Of a DNA stretch of 64,000 nucleotides, positions 18,401-29,045 are shown piece after piece. A model generated the notes under the pieces. The model searched no databases. It was not told where the DNA came from and was given only the letters and a program-made list of their open reading frames with translations. The translations under genes and the position numbers were made by a program. Numbering within the stretch: the first letter of the stretch is position 1; each line of letters starts with the position of its first letter. Source of the DNA: Phyto melanocephala (lineage: Eukaryota; Arthropoda; Insecta; Diptera; Rhinophoridae); NCBI GenBank assembly GCA_941918925.1, contig OW799234.1, forward strand, positions 43,492,412 to 43,556,411, written 5' to 3'.

Positions 18401-20500
18401 AACAACAGATGCAAGTAACCTTGCTCTTAGGGCAGTTCTAACACAGGACGGCCATCCAGTAGCTTATGCATCTAGAACATTAAACAAACATGAATGTAAT
18501 TATTCTACAGTGGAGAAAGAATTTTTAGCCATAGTATGGGCAGTAAAATATTTCAGACCCTACATATATGGAAGAGAATTCGATTTGCAAACAGATCACC
18601 ACCCACTTAAATGGCTTCAGGCAAACCCAGCCTGCACAAATGTACGACACGTCTGATAGATTTCTGACTGATTTCGTACCGATATGTCGAAGGGATTTTA
18701 TTATTTTTTGTTTACCGACATGACTGATAGATATCTGACTGATTTCGTACAGAAATGTCTAAGTTGTTTTTATTCCTTTTGTTTTTTTTTTCTTTACAAT
18801 TTAAAACGCAATTTTTTGCCTTTACCAATTTTGTAATTTTGATTTTGTTTGTTTTACAAATTGTTTATTTAAGTCATAAAGTGCAACAAAATAGGTGATA
18901 TTAAAAAATTTAATTTATTGGTGTGTTAAAAAGTTTAAAAGTAATATAGAAAGTGATTGTTTTGTGATTAAAAAACAATATATATAAAAAGAGTGTCACG
19001 TCAGGCTTTCCGGAAAAATGTTCAAAAAGATGTGTATTTGGTTTTTCAAGTTAGCTTAAAATATTGAAAAGAATTGTTTTAACTATTATATGTGGCATAT
19101 AAACAATGTATATGAATATATGAAATTGTATGTAATGTAATAAATTAAATGAATAAAAAAATATAACATACAACTGAGTTTTATTTTATTAAATATTTCA
19201 GACAAACTTTCAGAAATCTGCCAGAAATCCATACGAATGTCGTATAATAAATCGGAATTTCCCTGCTTTTTCTTTCAGATTTCTGTTAGATTTCTATCAG
19301 ACACGTCGGTAAAAAACTCAGAATTTCCCACGACATGTCTGTCAGAATTCGTGTCAACCACTTCATATGTTTGGCGGTCAGAAGTCTGACAGAATTCGTA
19401 TAGAATTCTTACTTGTTTGTCGACATTTCTTACAGACATCTGACAGATGTCGGACAATTTTGCAGGCTGGGAAAATTTGCGGGTAAGGATATAAATCCAA
19501 GACTCCAAAGATGGATCCTTCAACTAGGAGAATACAATGCTAGAATAGAACATTTAAAAGGGAAAGATAATAAAATAGCAAATTTTTTAAGCCGCATAAA
19601 TTCTGATCATTTTGAAATAAATTATCTAAACGACACAAGAAGCTACAATGGAGAGAGAAGACAATCCGAAAGCTCCATGGAAGTGGAAACAACTCATTCA
19701 CAAGAAGAAGAACGTAATGATCATATTCCCATACTCACAACCATTGTCAATAGATTTCATCAACAAATAATTTTTCAAAACACACGAATATAACAAATTG
19801 CAACAAACAATAATTGAAAAATTCGGCGGCGGCCCGATGAAGTTCGTTAAGTGCTCATATTTCGCTGAAGACATCCACAACGAGGATCAACTTCATAAGC
19901 AAATAGCATTGTTCAACAAAAATGAAACCGGACATACCGGTATAATACCAACGTTCGAAGGTATAAAAACAAAAATTTACAACCCAAAATTGAAGGAAAA
20001 TATCCATAAGATTATTAATAATTGCGATATATGTACTGGCGAGAAGTATGACAGGAAACCTTAAAAAAGGGAATTTAGTTTAACAGAAACACCAGGACGC
20101 AAAAATCAGATTGTCCATGTTGACATATATGTTAATAGCTAATAAGCCTTTATCATTTTCGTGGACAAATTTACAAAGCATGCAATATGGTTTCCACTAA
20201 TAGACAGAAACAGCAGAACCTTAGTTTCAAAAATACAAGAATTTGTATCAATAAAAGGCAAAATAAAAACAATTTATATTTGATAATGAGTTTAATAATA
20301 CTAATGTAAAAGACTTTTTTAAGTAAACAATGTATAGAATTTCATTTCACAAAGCCAAACAGTCACACCGGCAATGCCGATGCTGAAAGGCTGAACAACA
20401 CAATAACCGAGAAAATAATAACACTAAATATTAAAGAAAAATTACCGATTATAGAGCAGATAAACAAAGCAATTTTTCACTATAACAATTTATATTATAT
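18401..20500 (+). pseudogene. RNase H and integrase of the errantivirus-like element
   Basis: RNase H residues appear in scattered frames from 18401 (a degraded TDASN-like start, then the [11 protein letters not shown] motif near 18594-18615). The frame is cut by the 846-bp element and resumes at about 19472 with AGKDINPRLQRWILQLGEYN. The integrase HHCC zinc finger lies within 19798-20064 (NETGHTGI, then CDICTGEKY). The catalytic core from 20070 on is full of stops (HVDIYVNS, then IIFVDKFTKHAIWFPL). A fragment near 20355-20400 (SHTGNADAERLN) is the Glu-containing part of the DDE core. Non-functional. Confidence 0.7.
18626..19471. mobile_element. 846-bp TIR element inside the errantivirus RNase H/integrase region
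   Basis: CCCAGCCTGCACAAATGTAC at 18626 pairs with the reverse complement of the right end (CCCAGCCTGCAAAATTGTCC). Several subterminal copies of a GATTTCTGACTGATTTCGTA-like motif lie at the left, and inverted forms (TCTGACAGAATTCGTA, TCTGTCAGAATTCGTG) at the right. The centre is AT-rich and non-coding. The flanks GGCAAACC and GGAAAATT could be a decayed 8-bp duplication, which with a CAG terminus would suggest hAT. Superfamily unsettled. Confidence 0.75.
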
Positions 20501-20764
20501 ATTTATAAATTATTTAGTACTTAAAATGTACACCATTTGATGCGGAAAATAATAAAGTCAATCAAAACATTATTTACAGAAATTTAGTTGCGTATAAAGA
20601 TAAGAAAATAAACAGAGTAAACAAAGATAGAGAGAAATATTTAGAAACTAGACAACAGGGCTTTATAAAAAATTATAAAAGTGTTAGGCACAAGGAACAA
20701 CCTAAATTTGTTAAGAAAAATTTAAAAGATATTCATATAAGCAACATTAAAAGACCCTTAAAAT

Positions 20765-21656
20765 TTGCAGGCCTTCCTGATAATATTCCTATTGGGAGTT
20801 ATTCACCCAACAGAGTTAACTCTAACGATCCAGCCACGAACGAGTGACAATGGCTATACGACAATTAAAATGTTTGAAGCGGACCTAATTATGAAACGAA
20901 AATTATTTTACACCTTATCAAACCAAAGGAAATTCAGAATATATTATTTGATCTGAAAAACAACGTTGATGCGCTAAACGAAGAGTATAGGAATATTATA
21001 AATAACCAAATTCAAATCGTTAAATCAAAACTGAAGTCAAACACCCCAAGCCAAACCCGGACTAAACGTGGCCTTTTAAATGTTATAGGATCAGCACAAA
21101 AATGGTTGTTCGGACTTATGGATGATGAAGATCGACAACATATACTTGAACACTTAGAAATAACTAAGGCAAATAATTACAATATTATCGCAGCCACAAA
21201 CAAACAAATAATTATAAACGAACATTTTAACAGGAGCATTACAATGCTCAAAGACAGTATAAAGGAGGACAGATTTAAGAAAGAAAACTCAAATAACAAG
21301 ATACAAAGCTCATACAACGAAATATTTAATAATTTACAATTCCATAGCCTCATTATGAAGCTAAAAATTTTAGAAGAAAAAATTTATCAAATCCAAGATA
21401 ATATAGCATCCGCAAAATAAAATTTATTCCATCCCTCAATACTTACGGCTGAGGAAATTGAAATTAATAATATTGACTTTTATAAGCTCAAACTCATTAG
21501 AATGGGAGTACTAATTTTTACAGAAGACACAATAGTTTTCGCTATCAAAATACTAGATAGTTATATTCACACAGCAATTAAGCTAATCATTCCGTTGCCA
21601 AACGAAAAAAATCTTGAAATAGCCCAAGACAGAGAACTAGTAACAAAAATTAATGA
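20765..21656 (+). pseudogene. env-like remnant of the errantivirus-like element
   Basis: A hydrophobic leader-like start (MQAFLIIFLLGVIHPT) is followed, after stops, by a dibasic cleavage-type RTKR and then GLLNVIGSAQKW, the arrangement of errantivirus envelope proteins (related to baculovirus F proteins). A helical, coiled-coil-like segment runs to 21417, then a stop, then residues to 21656. No C-terminal membrane anchor remains: the sequence changes to a Penelope-like fragment. Two or more stops, so inactive. Confidence 0.7.
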
Positions 21657-22250
21657 CTGAGAGTTGTGACAAGGTTTATGTAGGAACGACGAAAAATAAA
21701 CTGAAAACTAGAATTTCTGGACATATGTACATCTGATCAGAAATACAGGAACACTACATTGACACAAACACAAACAACAGCATTATCATTACATTGCGCT
21801 AATTCTAATCATTATCCAGATTTCAATAATACATTAATTTTAAACAAAGAAAACAATTACAGATGCAGAAATATGTTAGAAATGTTACAAATTTCTAAAG
21901 TACCAGCTACACAGCGAATTAACTATAAGACTGATACAGCAAATGTTGCCCAAAATTATAGATATTTAGTTGATAAGATATGAAAACGGTAGTCTTATAG
22001 TATTTGTTATTTTTGTAAATTATTACTTTATAATATGTCAATGAATTTGATTTGTATATTTCAAAAATTTGTTTATATTGAAAAAATATTTTCCCACCTT
22101 TTTACAAAATAGTTTTTTCAACTTGTAATTGTTTTGAATTTGTTTTTTGTTTAATATAATTTGTGTACATATTTACCCTGAAGAAGCTACCCATTGTTTG
22201 GTAGCGAAATATTGGTTTCTAATAAATAATTTTTTATAAACAAAAAACAA
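21645..22250 (+). mobile_element. Penelope-like element, 3' fragment with GIY-YIG nuclease
   Basis: CDKVYVGTTKNKLKTRISGH (frame from 21652) is the GIY-YIG endonuclease core of Penelope-like elements. The fold continues, after a frame break near 21740, in the piece at 21759-21983 with ALSLHCANSNH, then NTLILNKENNYRCRNMLEML, matching the conserved C-terminal part. The 3' tail at about 22185-22235 (TGAAGAAGCTACCCATTG, TTTGGTAGCGAAATATTGG) looks like the usual 3' UTR hairpin before the end. The reverse transcriptase part is missing, so it is a 5'-truncated copy. Confidence 0.8.
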
Positions 22251-22315
22251 AAAAGTTTAATCTCAAGCTTAAATAAAAATCAAATATTAAAAATTAACCA
22301 AAAACATTTCTGGCG

Positions 22316-22478
22316 CACTTTTACGCCCAGTAATACATATCTTAGTATAAAGAGATTATTCCATTACTGTTAATAACAAAATAATAAATTTTGTGCTATA
22401 AAAGTACACAAAATTGTTGGTGAGTATCAAAAATTCGGCACAGCCGAATAAAGTGTTCTTACTTGATTTTTTTTTAAT
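22316..22478 (+). mobile_element. INE-1/DINE-like repeat, 3' fragment
   Basis: TTTTACGCCCAGTAATAC through to ATTCGGCACAGCCGAATA, then GTGTTCTTACTTG. The same 3' end is at 40728-40843 and at 36735-36784. The GGCACAGCC-centred hairpin and the CTTACTTGTTTT end are those of INE-1/DINE-1-type Helitron-derived repeats in flies. Confidence 0.7.
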
Positions 22479-22616
22479 TTATTTTTTTTTTAAATTAAAA
22501 AAACTATGCAGTAAATTAATATAGGATAATTTTAGAAAAAACGACACCGTAGTAACAACAAATAAATTTCGCTGGGTCTACAAAGCAAAAGAAAATAATT
22601 TCTCGCCATTAGTTAC

Positions 22617-22702
22617 GTTAGGTTAGGTTGAAATAGGTTCACTAAAAGCCCAAACCCACGACAGGTATACACTTATGCCCAATTGGCATGTTGTGCGCTC
22701 CA
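22617..22702 (+). repeat. Interspersed repeat, copy 2
   Basis: Second copy of the unit at 4805-4888 (GGTTAGGTTGAA, then AAAGCCCAAACCCACGACAG, then TTGGCATGTTGTGCGCTC). Confidence 0.65.
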
Positions 22703-22819
22703 TATGAATAGAATAGTTAGAATAGAAAGAGAACAAAAGAGAAAAAGCAGCAGACCAATCCAGTCTCTCGATTCTCGCCTTTAAGCCTTAATCTCAGAAA
22801 AATCAATTTAATTTATTTA

Positions 22820-23143
22820 TTTAAATTTCATTTATTAACCGAGCCCTTATGGTCTATATATGGTTAAGAGTTTACAACAATGTGCTATAATTATAAAATT
22901 AATAACAAAATGATAGATATGTACACAGGGAGCATTTAAAAAGTAGATAAGTACTAAAGGAAAGTAGATTTAGCTTTGGGCAAACAAAAAGAAAATATTC
23001 TAAGATCATTTGGGAGTCCATTTCAAATACGAGAAATTCTGACTACAAAAGAATGTTCATATGCGGACGTAATAATCTTGTTTATAATAATCTGCGGAGA
23101 ACAAACAGAATGCTAAAAAAACAAAATTCTCATATAAATAGAT
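22820..23143 (-). pseudogene. 3' end of an older LINE, host of the Jockey-like LINE
   Basis: On the minus strand the codons around 22985-23110 read EHSFVVRISRI, then GLPNDLR, typical of the C-terminal end of LINE ORF2. A 3' UTR follows with ATAAGGGCTCGGTTAATAAA near 22840. The sequence is interrupted at 23143 and resumes at 29046 beyond the inserted LINE. No complete gene remains. Confidence 0.6.
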
Positions 23144-23468
23144 TTTTTTTTTTTTTTTTTTTTTTAACGTTTATTAATTCATAATATTGTACAAACTTAA
23201 ACTATAATAAACACTAGTTAACAATATTAATTTTTACACATTTATACAAAGTCCCAAAAACGAGCTCTCGAGTATTATTAGTATGGCTTAGATTTAGATT
23301 TTCAAAAAAAAAAATATTTAGATTTTGTACTTCAAATGGAGAAGATATATATTTTATATAATATTAGATTGTAATGAAAAAAATTGTTTAAAAACATTAC
23401 ATTTATATGGCAACTGTTAAAAACTATGGTCGAAAAGTAAAAAAAAAAAGAAGAAAAAATATAATAGA

Positions 23469-24065
23469 TTATTCATTTAACCACCAAAATTTTTTGGTTT
23501 TCGAACACTGTAAACTATAAAAATCTCTATTAGAAATACTTGTGTCGTGACGTAAATTATAATTATTTGTTTCATTGCAATTTACTGCTTTAATATTGGC
23601 CCGTCTAAAATTATGATAAAAGACTGGTATGCCATTTTGGTTTTGTATAACCCCTATTTTATCGAGATATAAAAATGCCTCAGGTGGAACAAATCCTTTT
23701 TGCAATGTCGCTTGTATATATTCTTCATTTGTATAGTACGGTGCCATTATCAAATTATTTTCGTTACATTTAGTACATCTTAAAATATTATTTCTAATTA
23801 AGTTTATAATAAAATTATCTATTCTTATAATATTTGAAGCGTTATATAATTTTTTATTAGATATATACTTTAAAAAATTGCTGTTTGGAGATCTATGTAA
23901 CGAAGTGCAAGCTCTTAAACATTTTCGTTCGAAAACCCGTATCTTTTCCATGTAAGAAGGTGAAACATTAAACCATATTGGACTCCCGTATGTTATGACT
24001 GGTCTAATCAAGGATTGGTACATAATTATTTTGACTCTAGATTTTATGTATTTTGAATAGAACAA
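23469..24065 (-). pseudogene. LINE ORF2, C-terminal part
   Basis: Downstream of RT: IIMYQSLIRPVITYGSPIW is the conserved tail motif of Jockey-like ORF2, followed by the terminal domain. It is in the same frame as the RT segment and separated from it by a single TAA at 24132-24134. Confidence 0.8.
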
Positions 24066-24131
24066 CGATTTATATACAAAGAATGCCTTTCTAGCTTTGT
24101 TTAGTACTTCCTTAACATGGTAATTGAAATA

Positions 24132-24953
24132 TTAAAAATTATCTAAGTAAATACCTAAGTACTTAACTACTTTTTTGTTGGGTATATCCATATTGGATAA
24201 ATTAGATTTAATTCCAAATTTTTTCCAATTTTTCCTTATATTACTATTGCATTTATCAACTGGAGGTCTAAAAAGAATTGTTTCACATTTTTTTATATTA
24301 ATTGTCATATTCCAATCTATAGTAAACTTTTCCACAATATTAAACAAGTCTTGAAGTTTTTCATTGATTTTCTCGATTGTTTTATCCGCGTGATATATAA
24401 TAATATCATCTGCAAAAGAGATAATATTCTCTATTTTACTTAAAAGGTCAAGAATAAATATATTAAAAAGAATGGGAGAGTTAACAGTTCCCTGTTGTAA
24501 TCCATTTACGATTTTAAAAAATTTTCTGCTTTTGTGATTTTGATGTATTATCGTAAAAGATTTGTCACAAATCATATTATAGATCAGTATGATTTGATTT
24601 ATGGGAAATTTATATTGATTTAATTTAAAAATTAGTCCCGGAATCCAAATGCTATCAAAAGCTTTTTCCATGTCGATTAAGCAAGCACCCGTGCATAATT
24701 TTTTATTCCAGTTCCAATTAATGTTAGATGTAAGTAGATGAATTGCATTGACAGTTGAATGTTTATATTTAAATCCGAACTGTTTTTCGTTTATTAAATT
24801 ATTGTCATTACAAAATTGGCTTATGTTATTATTTATGCACATTTCAAAAACCTTACTAATATTGGGTAGCAAACTAATTGCCCTTAAGTTTTTCGGGTTA
24901 CTCAAATCTTTATCTTTTTTCGGCAATATAACTACTTTTGCTTTTTTCCACAT
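24132..24953 (-). pseudogene. LINE ORF2, reverse transcriptase part
   Basis: RT domain with NLRAISLLPNISKVFE, GFKYKHSTVNA, ACLIDMEKAFDSIW, GLQQGTVNSPILFNIFI and the catalytic ISFADDIII (the F-A-D-D box near 24410). It makes cDNA from nicked chromosomal DNA. The 5' part of the same ORF lies beyond the Helitron at 24977-25814. One in-frame stop follows the domain. Confidence 0.9.
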
Positions 24954-24976
24954 TTTGGGAAAGTAAGAATTATTAA

Positions 24977-25814
24977 TCTATATATATAAAAGTGAAACTC
25001 TGTGTGTGTTAGCTATAGACTCTGAAACTGTAAAACCGATCGGGCTCAAACTTTGGTAAGTTGTTGTACACATACCGGGGAGTGTTTATGGATGAAAAAA
25101 AGTGGGCGGGGCCACGCCCATAAAAAATTAGTTATCAGTTTTAGCTACTTGCACTTGACCGATTTTTCTGAAACTTTGCACACATATCGAGCTGTCACGA
25201 CTAAATAATTTCGTGATAAGAAAAGTGGGCGGGGCCACGCCCCTAAAAAAGTTTTAATTTTGAGGTACTTGCGCTGGACCGATTTTTCTGAAACTTTGCA
25301 CACATATTAAGCTGTCGTGACTTTATAATTTTGTGATTAAAAAAGTGGGCGGGGCCACGCCCATAAAAAAAGGCTATAATTTTGAGGTACTTGCACCAGA
25401 CTGATTTTTCTGAGACTTTGCACACATATTGAGCTGTCATGACTAAATAATTTCGTGATTAGAAAAGTGGGCAGTGCCACGCCCATAAAAAAAGGTATCA
25501 TTTTGAAGTACTTGCACTGGACCGATTATTCTGAAACTTTGCACACATATTGAGCTGTTATGACTTTACAATTTCGTGATAAGAAAAGTGGGCAGGGCCA
25601 CGCCCATAAAAACAATTTTAATTTGAGGTACTTGCACTGGTCCGATTCTTCTGAAACTTTGCACACATATTGAGCTGTTATGACTTTACAATTTCGTGAC
25701 TAGAAAAGTGGGCAATGCCACGCCCATAAAAAAATTATAATTTTTAGGTTTTTTCACTTCAGAATGCATTTCGATTCATTAAGGGGCGTAGCAACGCGCG
25801 CCGGGTTTGGCTAG
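24977..25814 (+). mobile_element. Non-autonomous Helitron, copy 2
   Basis: TCTATATATATAAAAGTG to GCGCGCCGGGTTTGGCTAG, inserted between A (24976) and T (25815) inside LINE ORF2. It carries about five to six of the 120-bp units with GGGCCACGCCC. It is shorter than copy 1, so unit number varies between copies. Confidence 0.9.
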
Positions 25815-27538
25815 TTGTTAAATAAATTACAATATTCAAATATCATTATCTCAGGAATATTTTTTAGTACTATGTTTGGTATTTTATCTAAACCTGAAGA
25901 TAACTTGCCTCTAAGATTTGAGAAAATGTATAATATTTTTTCCCTCGTTATAAAATATTTTTGTGTTTGTGTATCTTCTAGCATGTTGGATTTTTTATCA
26001 TCGTTAAAGTTTGTAATAGTTTTTTGTTGATTTTCAAACGTATTTTTTGTTTCTAAGAACCTATTGAATGAATTTGTGACTTGAACATGTAAATCGTTTT
26101 CAGTGTTAATTGTCTTAAAAGAATGAACTGATTCTAAATAGGAGCCAATAGTATCCAACATTTGTTCATGATCTTGAATTATAAAATTATCTGAATCATC
26201 CATCTCTAAATTTTCTTTATTTATTCCAGCATTTTGTAGTAAATATTCCGAATTTTTCGCAATTTTTATGTTATGAAGCGTTAAAGGCTTAAATTTTTTA
26301 AAGTTCTTTCCTATTTCTCCAAACATATGCTTAGAGTCTTTAGGATCTATGTTCGTCAATTTTTCTTGTACATGTCTGTTAACAAGTATTGTAATGTTTT
26401 CATTTATTAGTTTTTTAATCATTTTCATTTTTACCTTTAGTAGATTAAGCGAAGACTCTGATAATGTTTGTTCTAGTCTGTTATGTTTTTTAATTTCTGT
26501 TAAAATTCTGCTTTTTTCTGCATGAAGTTTTTTCACAATTGGATTGCTTAATTTAGAAAGTGGATCGTATTCTTTATATTTGGGTGTTACATTTTCAATA
26601 GTTTCAACGATAATATGGTTAAGTCTACCTAAGTGTATATCAATTTCCGAGTTTGTAAGGTTCCTGTTATTTGGTATTCTGTTTTCTTTGTCCATTTGTT
26701 GTATGATTCTGTTCTGAAATTTTTTCCAGTTTGTTTTTCTAAAATTGTGTTTGGATTCATTTTGTTCCTGTATAAAATCTAAATCATGTTCGTTGTCCAT
26801 GTTAACAATAATCTGTATAGCACTGTGGTCACTGTCGTAATCTAAAGTCTCTAGACAATTTAAAGAATTATTCTCAGTGTATATGTTTAATCTAAAATCT
26901 GCTATACAGACATCTAGATATGATCCCGCACGTGGATACGAAGGCATGCTAGAGGCGTAGAGTCTACACCTTAATTCAATATCATTGTCCGTCAACCATT
27001 CTTTTAGTTTACTTCCTTTTGAATTGTCTGTTGGATTACACCAGTCAGTATGTCTGCAGTTTAAATCTCCAGCTAATATATAATAGTTATTGATGTTTTG
27101 TAATTCTAGAGATTTAAAGAGTTTATGTATTTCATCCTTAAAATATGTATCGTTATTGCCGGATGGATAATAAGCTGAGATAATAAAAAGTGATTTATTT
27201 TCAACCAAAGATATCTTAATTATACAACTTTCTAAAAAGCTAAACGAATTAATAGTATTATTTGTATAAATTTTATATTTTATATTTTTTTTAACTAGTA
27301 TGGCTGTACCCCCTCCCCTTATTGCATCAGTTCTGTCTTTTCTAATAACCTCGTAATTTTTGAATATAATTTTATGTCTATTGTTGAGTTTAGTTTCATT
27401 CAAAAGCACAATTTCAGGATTATGTTTGTTTAAAAATTCTTGAAGATCATATCTTCTGCTAAGACGTATTAATGAATTTACATTAATATGAATTATTTTA
27501 AGTTTTTTTGATAAAGTACTTCTTTGTCTATTATCCAT
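25811..27538 (-). CDS. LINE ORF2, endonuclease and start of RT
   Basis: An open segment of 575 codons, the last few of which run into the Helitron edge. The N-terminal APE-type endonuclease shows LKIIHINVNSL, IVLLNETKLNNRHK, DRTDAIRGGGTAILV, YILAGDLNCRHTDW and SYLDVCIADF, then the catalytic DYDSDHSAIQI. It nicks target DNA for target-primed reverse transcription. A linker and the start of RT follow (SGLDKIPNIVLKNIPEIMI). The start codon is two bases after the ORF1 stop (TAA-AA-ATG), suggesting coupled reinitiation. Confidence 0.9.
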   Translation of the reverse strand: MDNRQRSTLSKKLKIIHINVNSLIRLSRRYDLQEFLNKHNPEIVLLNETKLNNRHKIIFKNYEVIRKDRTDAIRGGGTAILVKKNIKYKIYTNNTINSFSFLESCIIKISLVENKSLFIISAYYPSGNNDTYFKDEIHKLFKSLELQNINNYYILAGDLNCRHTDWCNPTDNSKGSKLKEWLTDNDIELRCRLYASSMPSYPRAGSYLDVCIADFRLNIYTENNSLNCLETLDYDSDHSAIQIIVNMDNEHDLDFIQEQNESKHNFRKTNWKKFQNRIIQQMDKENRIPNNRNLTNSEIDIHLGRLNHIIVETIENVTPKYKEYDPLSKLSNPIVKKLHAEKSRILTEIKKHNRLEQTLSESSLNLLKVKMKMIKKLINENITILVNRHVQEKLTNIDPKDSKHMFGEIGKNFKKFKPLTLHNIKIAKNSEYLLQNAGINKENLEMDDSDNFIIQDHEQMLDTIGSYLESVHSFKTINTENDLHVQVTNSFNRFLETKNTFENQQKTITNFNDDKKSNMLEDTQTQKYFITREKILYIFSNLRGKLSSGLDKIPNIVLKNIPEIMIFEYCNLFNN

Positions 27539-27540
27539 TT

Positions 27541-28842
27541 TTACACCTCTACCATGGAAAAGATCGTATCAATACGTGACGATTGAATTTGTAATTGTTT
27601 TTGTAGGCTTGCAAATTGGTTAGTAAGGTTTACCATCATATTTTTTAGTTCTAATAAAAATGAGTTGTTATTTGTATTATCTAATTTATTTGAATTAATA
27701 TTAGTATTGCCTTTTAGTGTATTAGCAAAACTTATTTCGGGGTTAGTAAAATAACTGACATTGTTTGTTTTAGTTTCTAATAGAACTTTTCTTTTAGCTC
27801 TTAATTTTTGTTGCAGTTGTTTATATTTTTCGCATCCCTTATATGAAGCTGGATGCCCATATTTGTTACATACAACACAGTACAACTTTTCTTTTTCATC
27901 CGGTGAAACTTTTTCTGTAGCACACTTTCCTTTTTCGTGACTTTTATCACACTTGACGCATCTTGGTGGGAGAAAGCAGTTTGCGGCACTATGGAAGAAC
28001 CCTTGACAATTTCGACACTGGGGAATTTCTGGACGCCTAACTGGTTCCCATTTCACACAACGATAGAAAAGGGTTTTAATAGTTTTCAACTTGTTTATAT
28101 TACTATCAGGTGAAACTAGTACCATAAAAATCGGTAGTTTATATCCTTTTTCTTTAGACATTTTAGTTGAAAATTCACTAACTTTAATAAATTGTAAATC
28201 ATCTTGTTTAAACTTGTTTAGTTCATTTAGTATTTCATCTGGAGTTATATCTGATTCTAGACCTTTTAATAGATATGTTTTATTTTTACCACACTTCGGT
28301 GTAAATGTAAAGAACTTAGCTTTTGAATTTTCTAGGTAGGCTTTTACTCTTTTAAAATCATCAATAGTATTGATATATAATGTTTTTTTATTTCTAAATT
28401 TTTTGATTTTGAAATCGTTTATTTTTAAACCGTTTTTAATAAAATGAATTAGTTCTTTTGTTTCAATGTCTATAATATTTATCGGTGGAGCTTTTTGTAT
28501 TTTATTATTTGCAGTATTAACCACTGTACTATTCTCATTTATTTTTGATGTTGCATTGTTATTGTTTGCTCTAGGAATTTCATCCATAGTAGCAATAGCT
28601 GAATATTTTTTTTGTGCATTCTCATTTTTTTCTTTCACATGTTTCACAAAATTCTTTAAAACATCTTGATCACATTCTGTGTCTTTTTCAATGTCAAGCA
28701 CTGCATAATAATTGTTTTTGTATAGTTTGGGAGTTGGTAAATCCATATTTGGATTTTTTCTTTTTCTTATATTTTCATTATTATTGTTATTGTTTTTTAC
28801 ATTTTGGTTTATTTGTGAGTATTGAGCATTAAGCTCACTCAT
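27541..28842 (-). CDS. LINE ORF1, Gag-like nucleic-acid-binding protein
   Basis: 433 residues, open. An Asn-rich N-terminus is followed by a PRE_C2HC-like domain (YLLKGLESDITPDEILNEL). Cysteine knuckles are at about 275-330 (CRNCQGFFHSAANC, CVKCDKSHEKGKC, CVVCNKYGHPASYKGC). A coiled-coil-like tail follows (LLELKNMMVNLTNQFASLQK). In Jockey-clade LINEs this protein packages the RNA. The 5' UTR upstream is about 200 bp (28843-29045). Confidence 0.9.
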   Translation of the reverse strand: MSELNAQYSQINQNVKNNNNNNENIRKRKNPNMDLPTPKLYKNNYYAVLDIEKDTECDQDVLKNFVKHVKEKNENAQKKYSAIATMDEIPRANNNNATSKINENSTVVNTANNKIQKAPPINIIDIETKELIHFIKNGLKINDFKIKKFRNKKTLYINTIDDFKRVKAYLENSKAKFFTFTPKCGKNKTYLLKGLESDITPDEILNELNKFKQDDLQFIKVSEFSTKMSKEKGYKLPIFMVLVSPDSNINKLKTIKTLFYRCVKWEPVRRPEIPQCRNCQGFFHSAANCFLPPRCVKCDKSHEKGKCATEKVSPDEKEKLYCVVCNKYGHPASYKGCEKYKQLQQKLRAKRKVLLETKTNNVSYFTNPEISFANTLKGNTNINSNKLDNTNNNSFLLELKNMMVNLTNQFASLQKQLQIQSSRIDTIFSMVEV

Positions 28843-29045
28843 TTGAATAAAGTTTAATTATTTTATACAATTATTATTTTTTGTGATTTTAAGCCACAGA
28901 AATATAAAAAAAAAAATTTTTAATAAATTTAACTTGAAAAAAAAAATGTTAATGTCTTTAGTAATAATAACTTTAGTATTACACCAATTGACGATTCTAA
29001 TCTCCGTGATGCGTCTGCTACTCATCACTTCAGAGTCTAGACTCC

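Larger units (their letters stand above)
4900..21656 (+). mobile_element. Errantivirus-like Ty3/gypsy provirus, degraded and nested
   Basis: In order: LTR-like block, leader, gag, protease, reverse transcriptase, RNase H, integrase and an env-like ORF, the order of insect errantiviruses (gypsy/17.6/297/Tom group). It is interrupted by an Osvaldo-like element (5684-14484), a Helitron (16510-17730) and an 846-bp TIR element (18626-19471), and is cut by a Penelope-like fragment after 21656. Numerous stops and frameshifts show it is an old, dead copy. It is the host in every nesting event, so it is the oldest layer here. Confidence 0.75.
23144..29045 (-). mobile_element. Near full-length Jockey-like LINE
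   Basis: Minus-strand non-LTR retrotransposon: about 200-bp 5' UTR, ORF1, ORF2 and a poly(A) tail (T run at 23143-23165). Target duplication CATATAAATAGAT at 23131-23143 and 29046-29058 shows a complete insertion that was not 5'-truncated. Only two defects were seen in ORF2: an in-frame TAA and a Helitron insertion with a one-base frame discrepancy. The Jockey-type assignment is by ORF1 zinc fingers and poly(A); a tree would be needed to confirm it. Confidence 0.85.
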
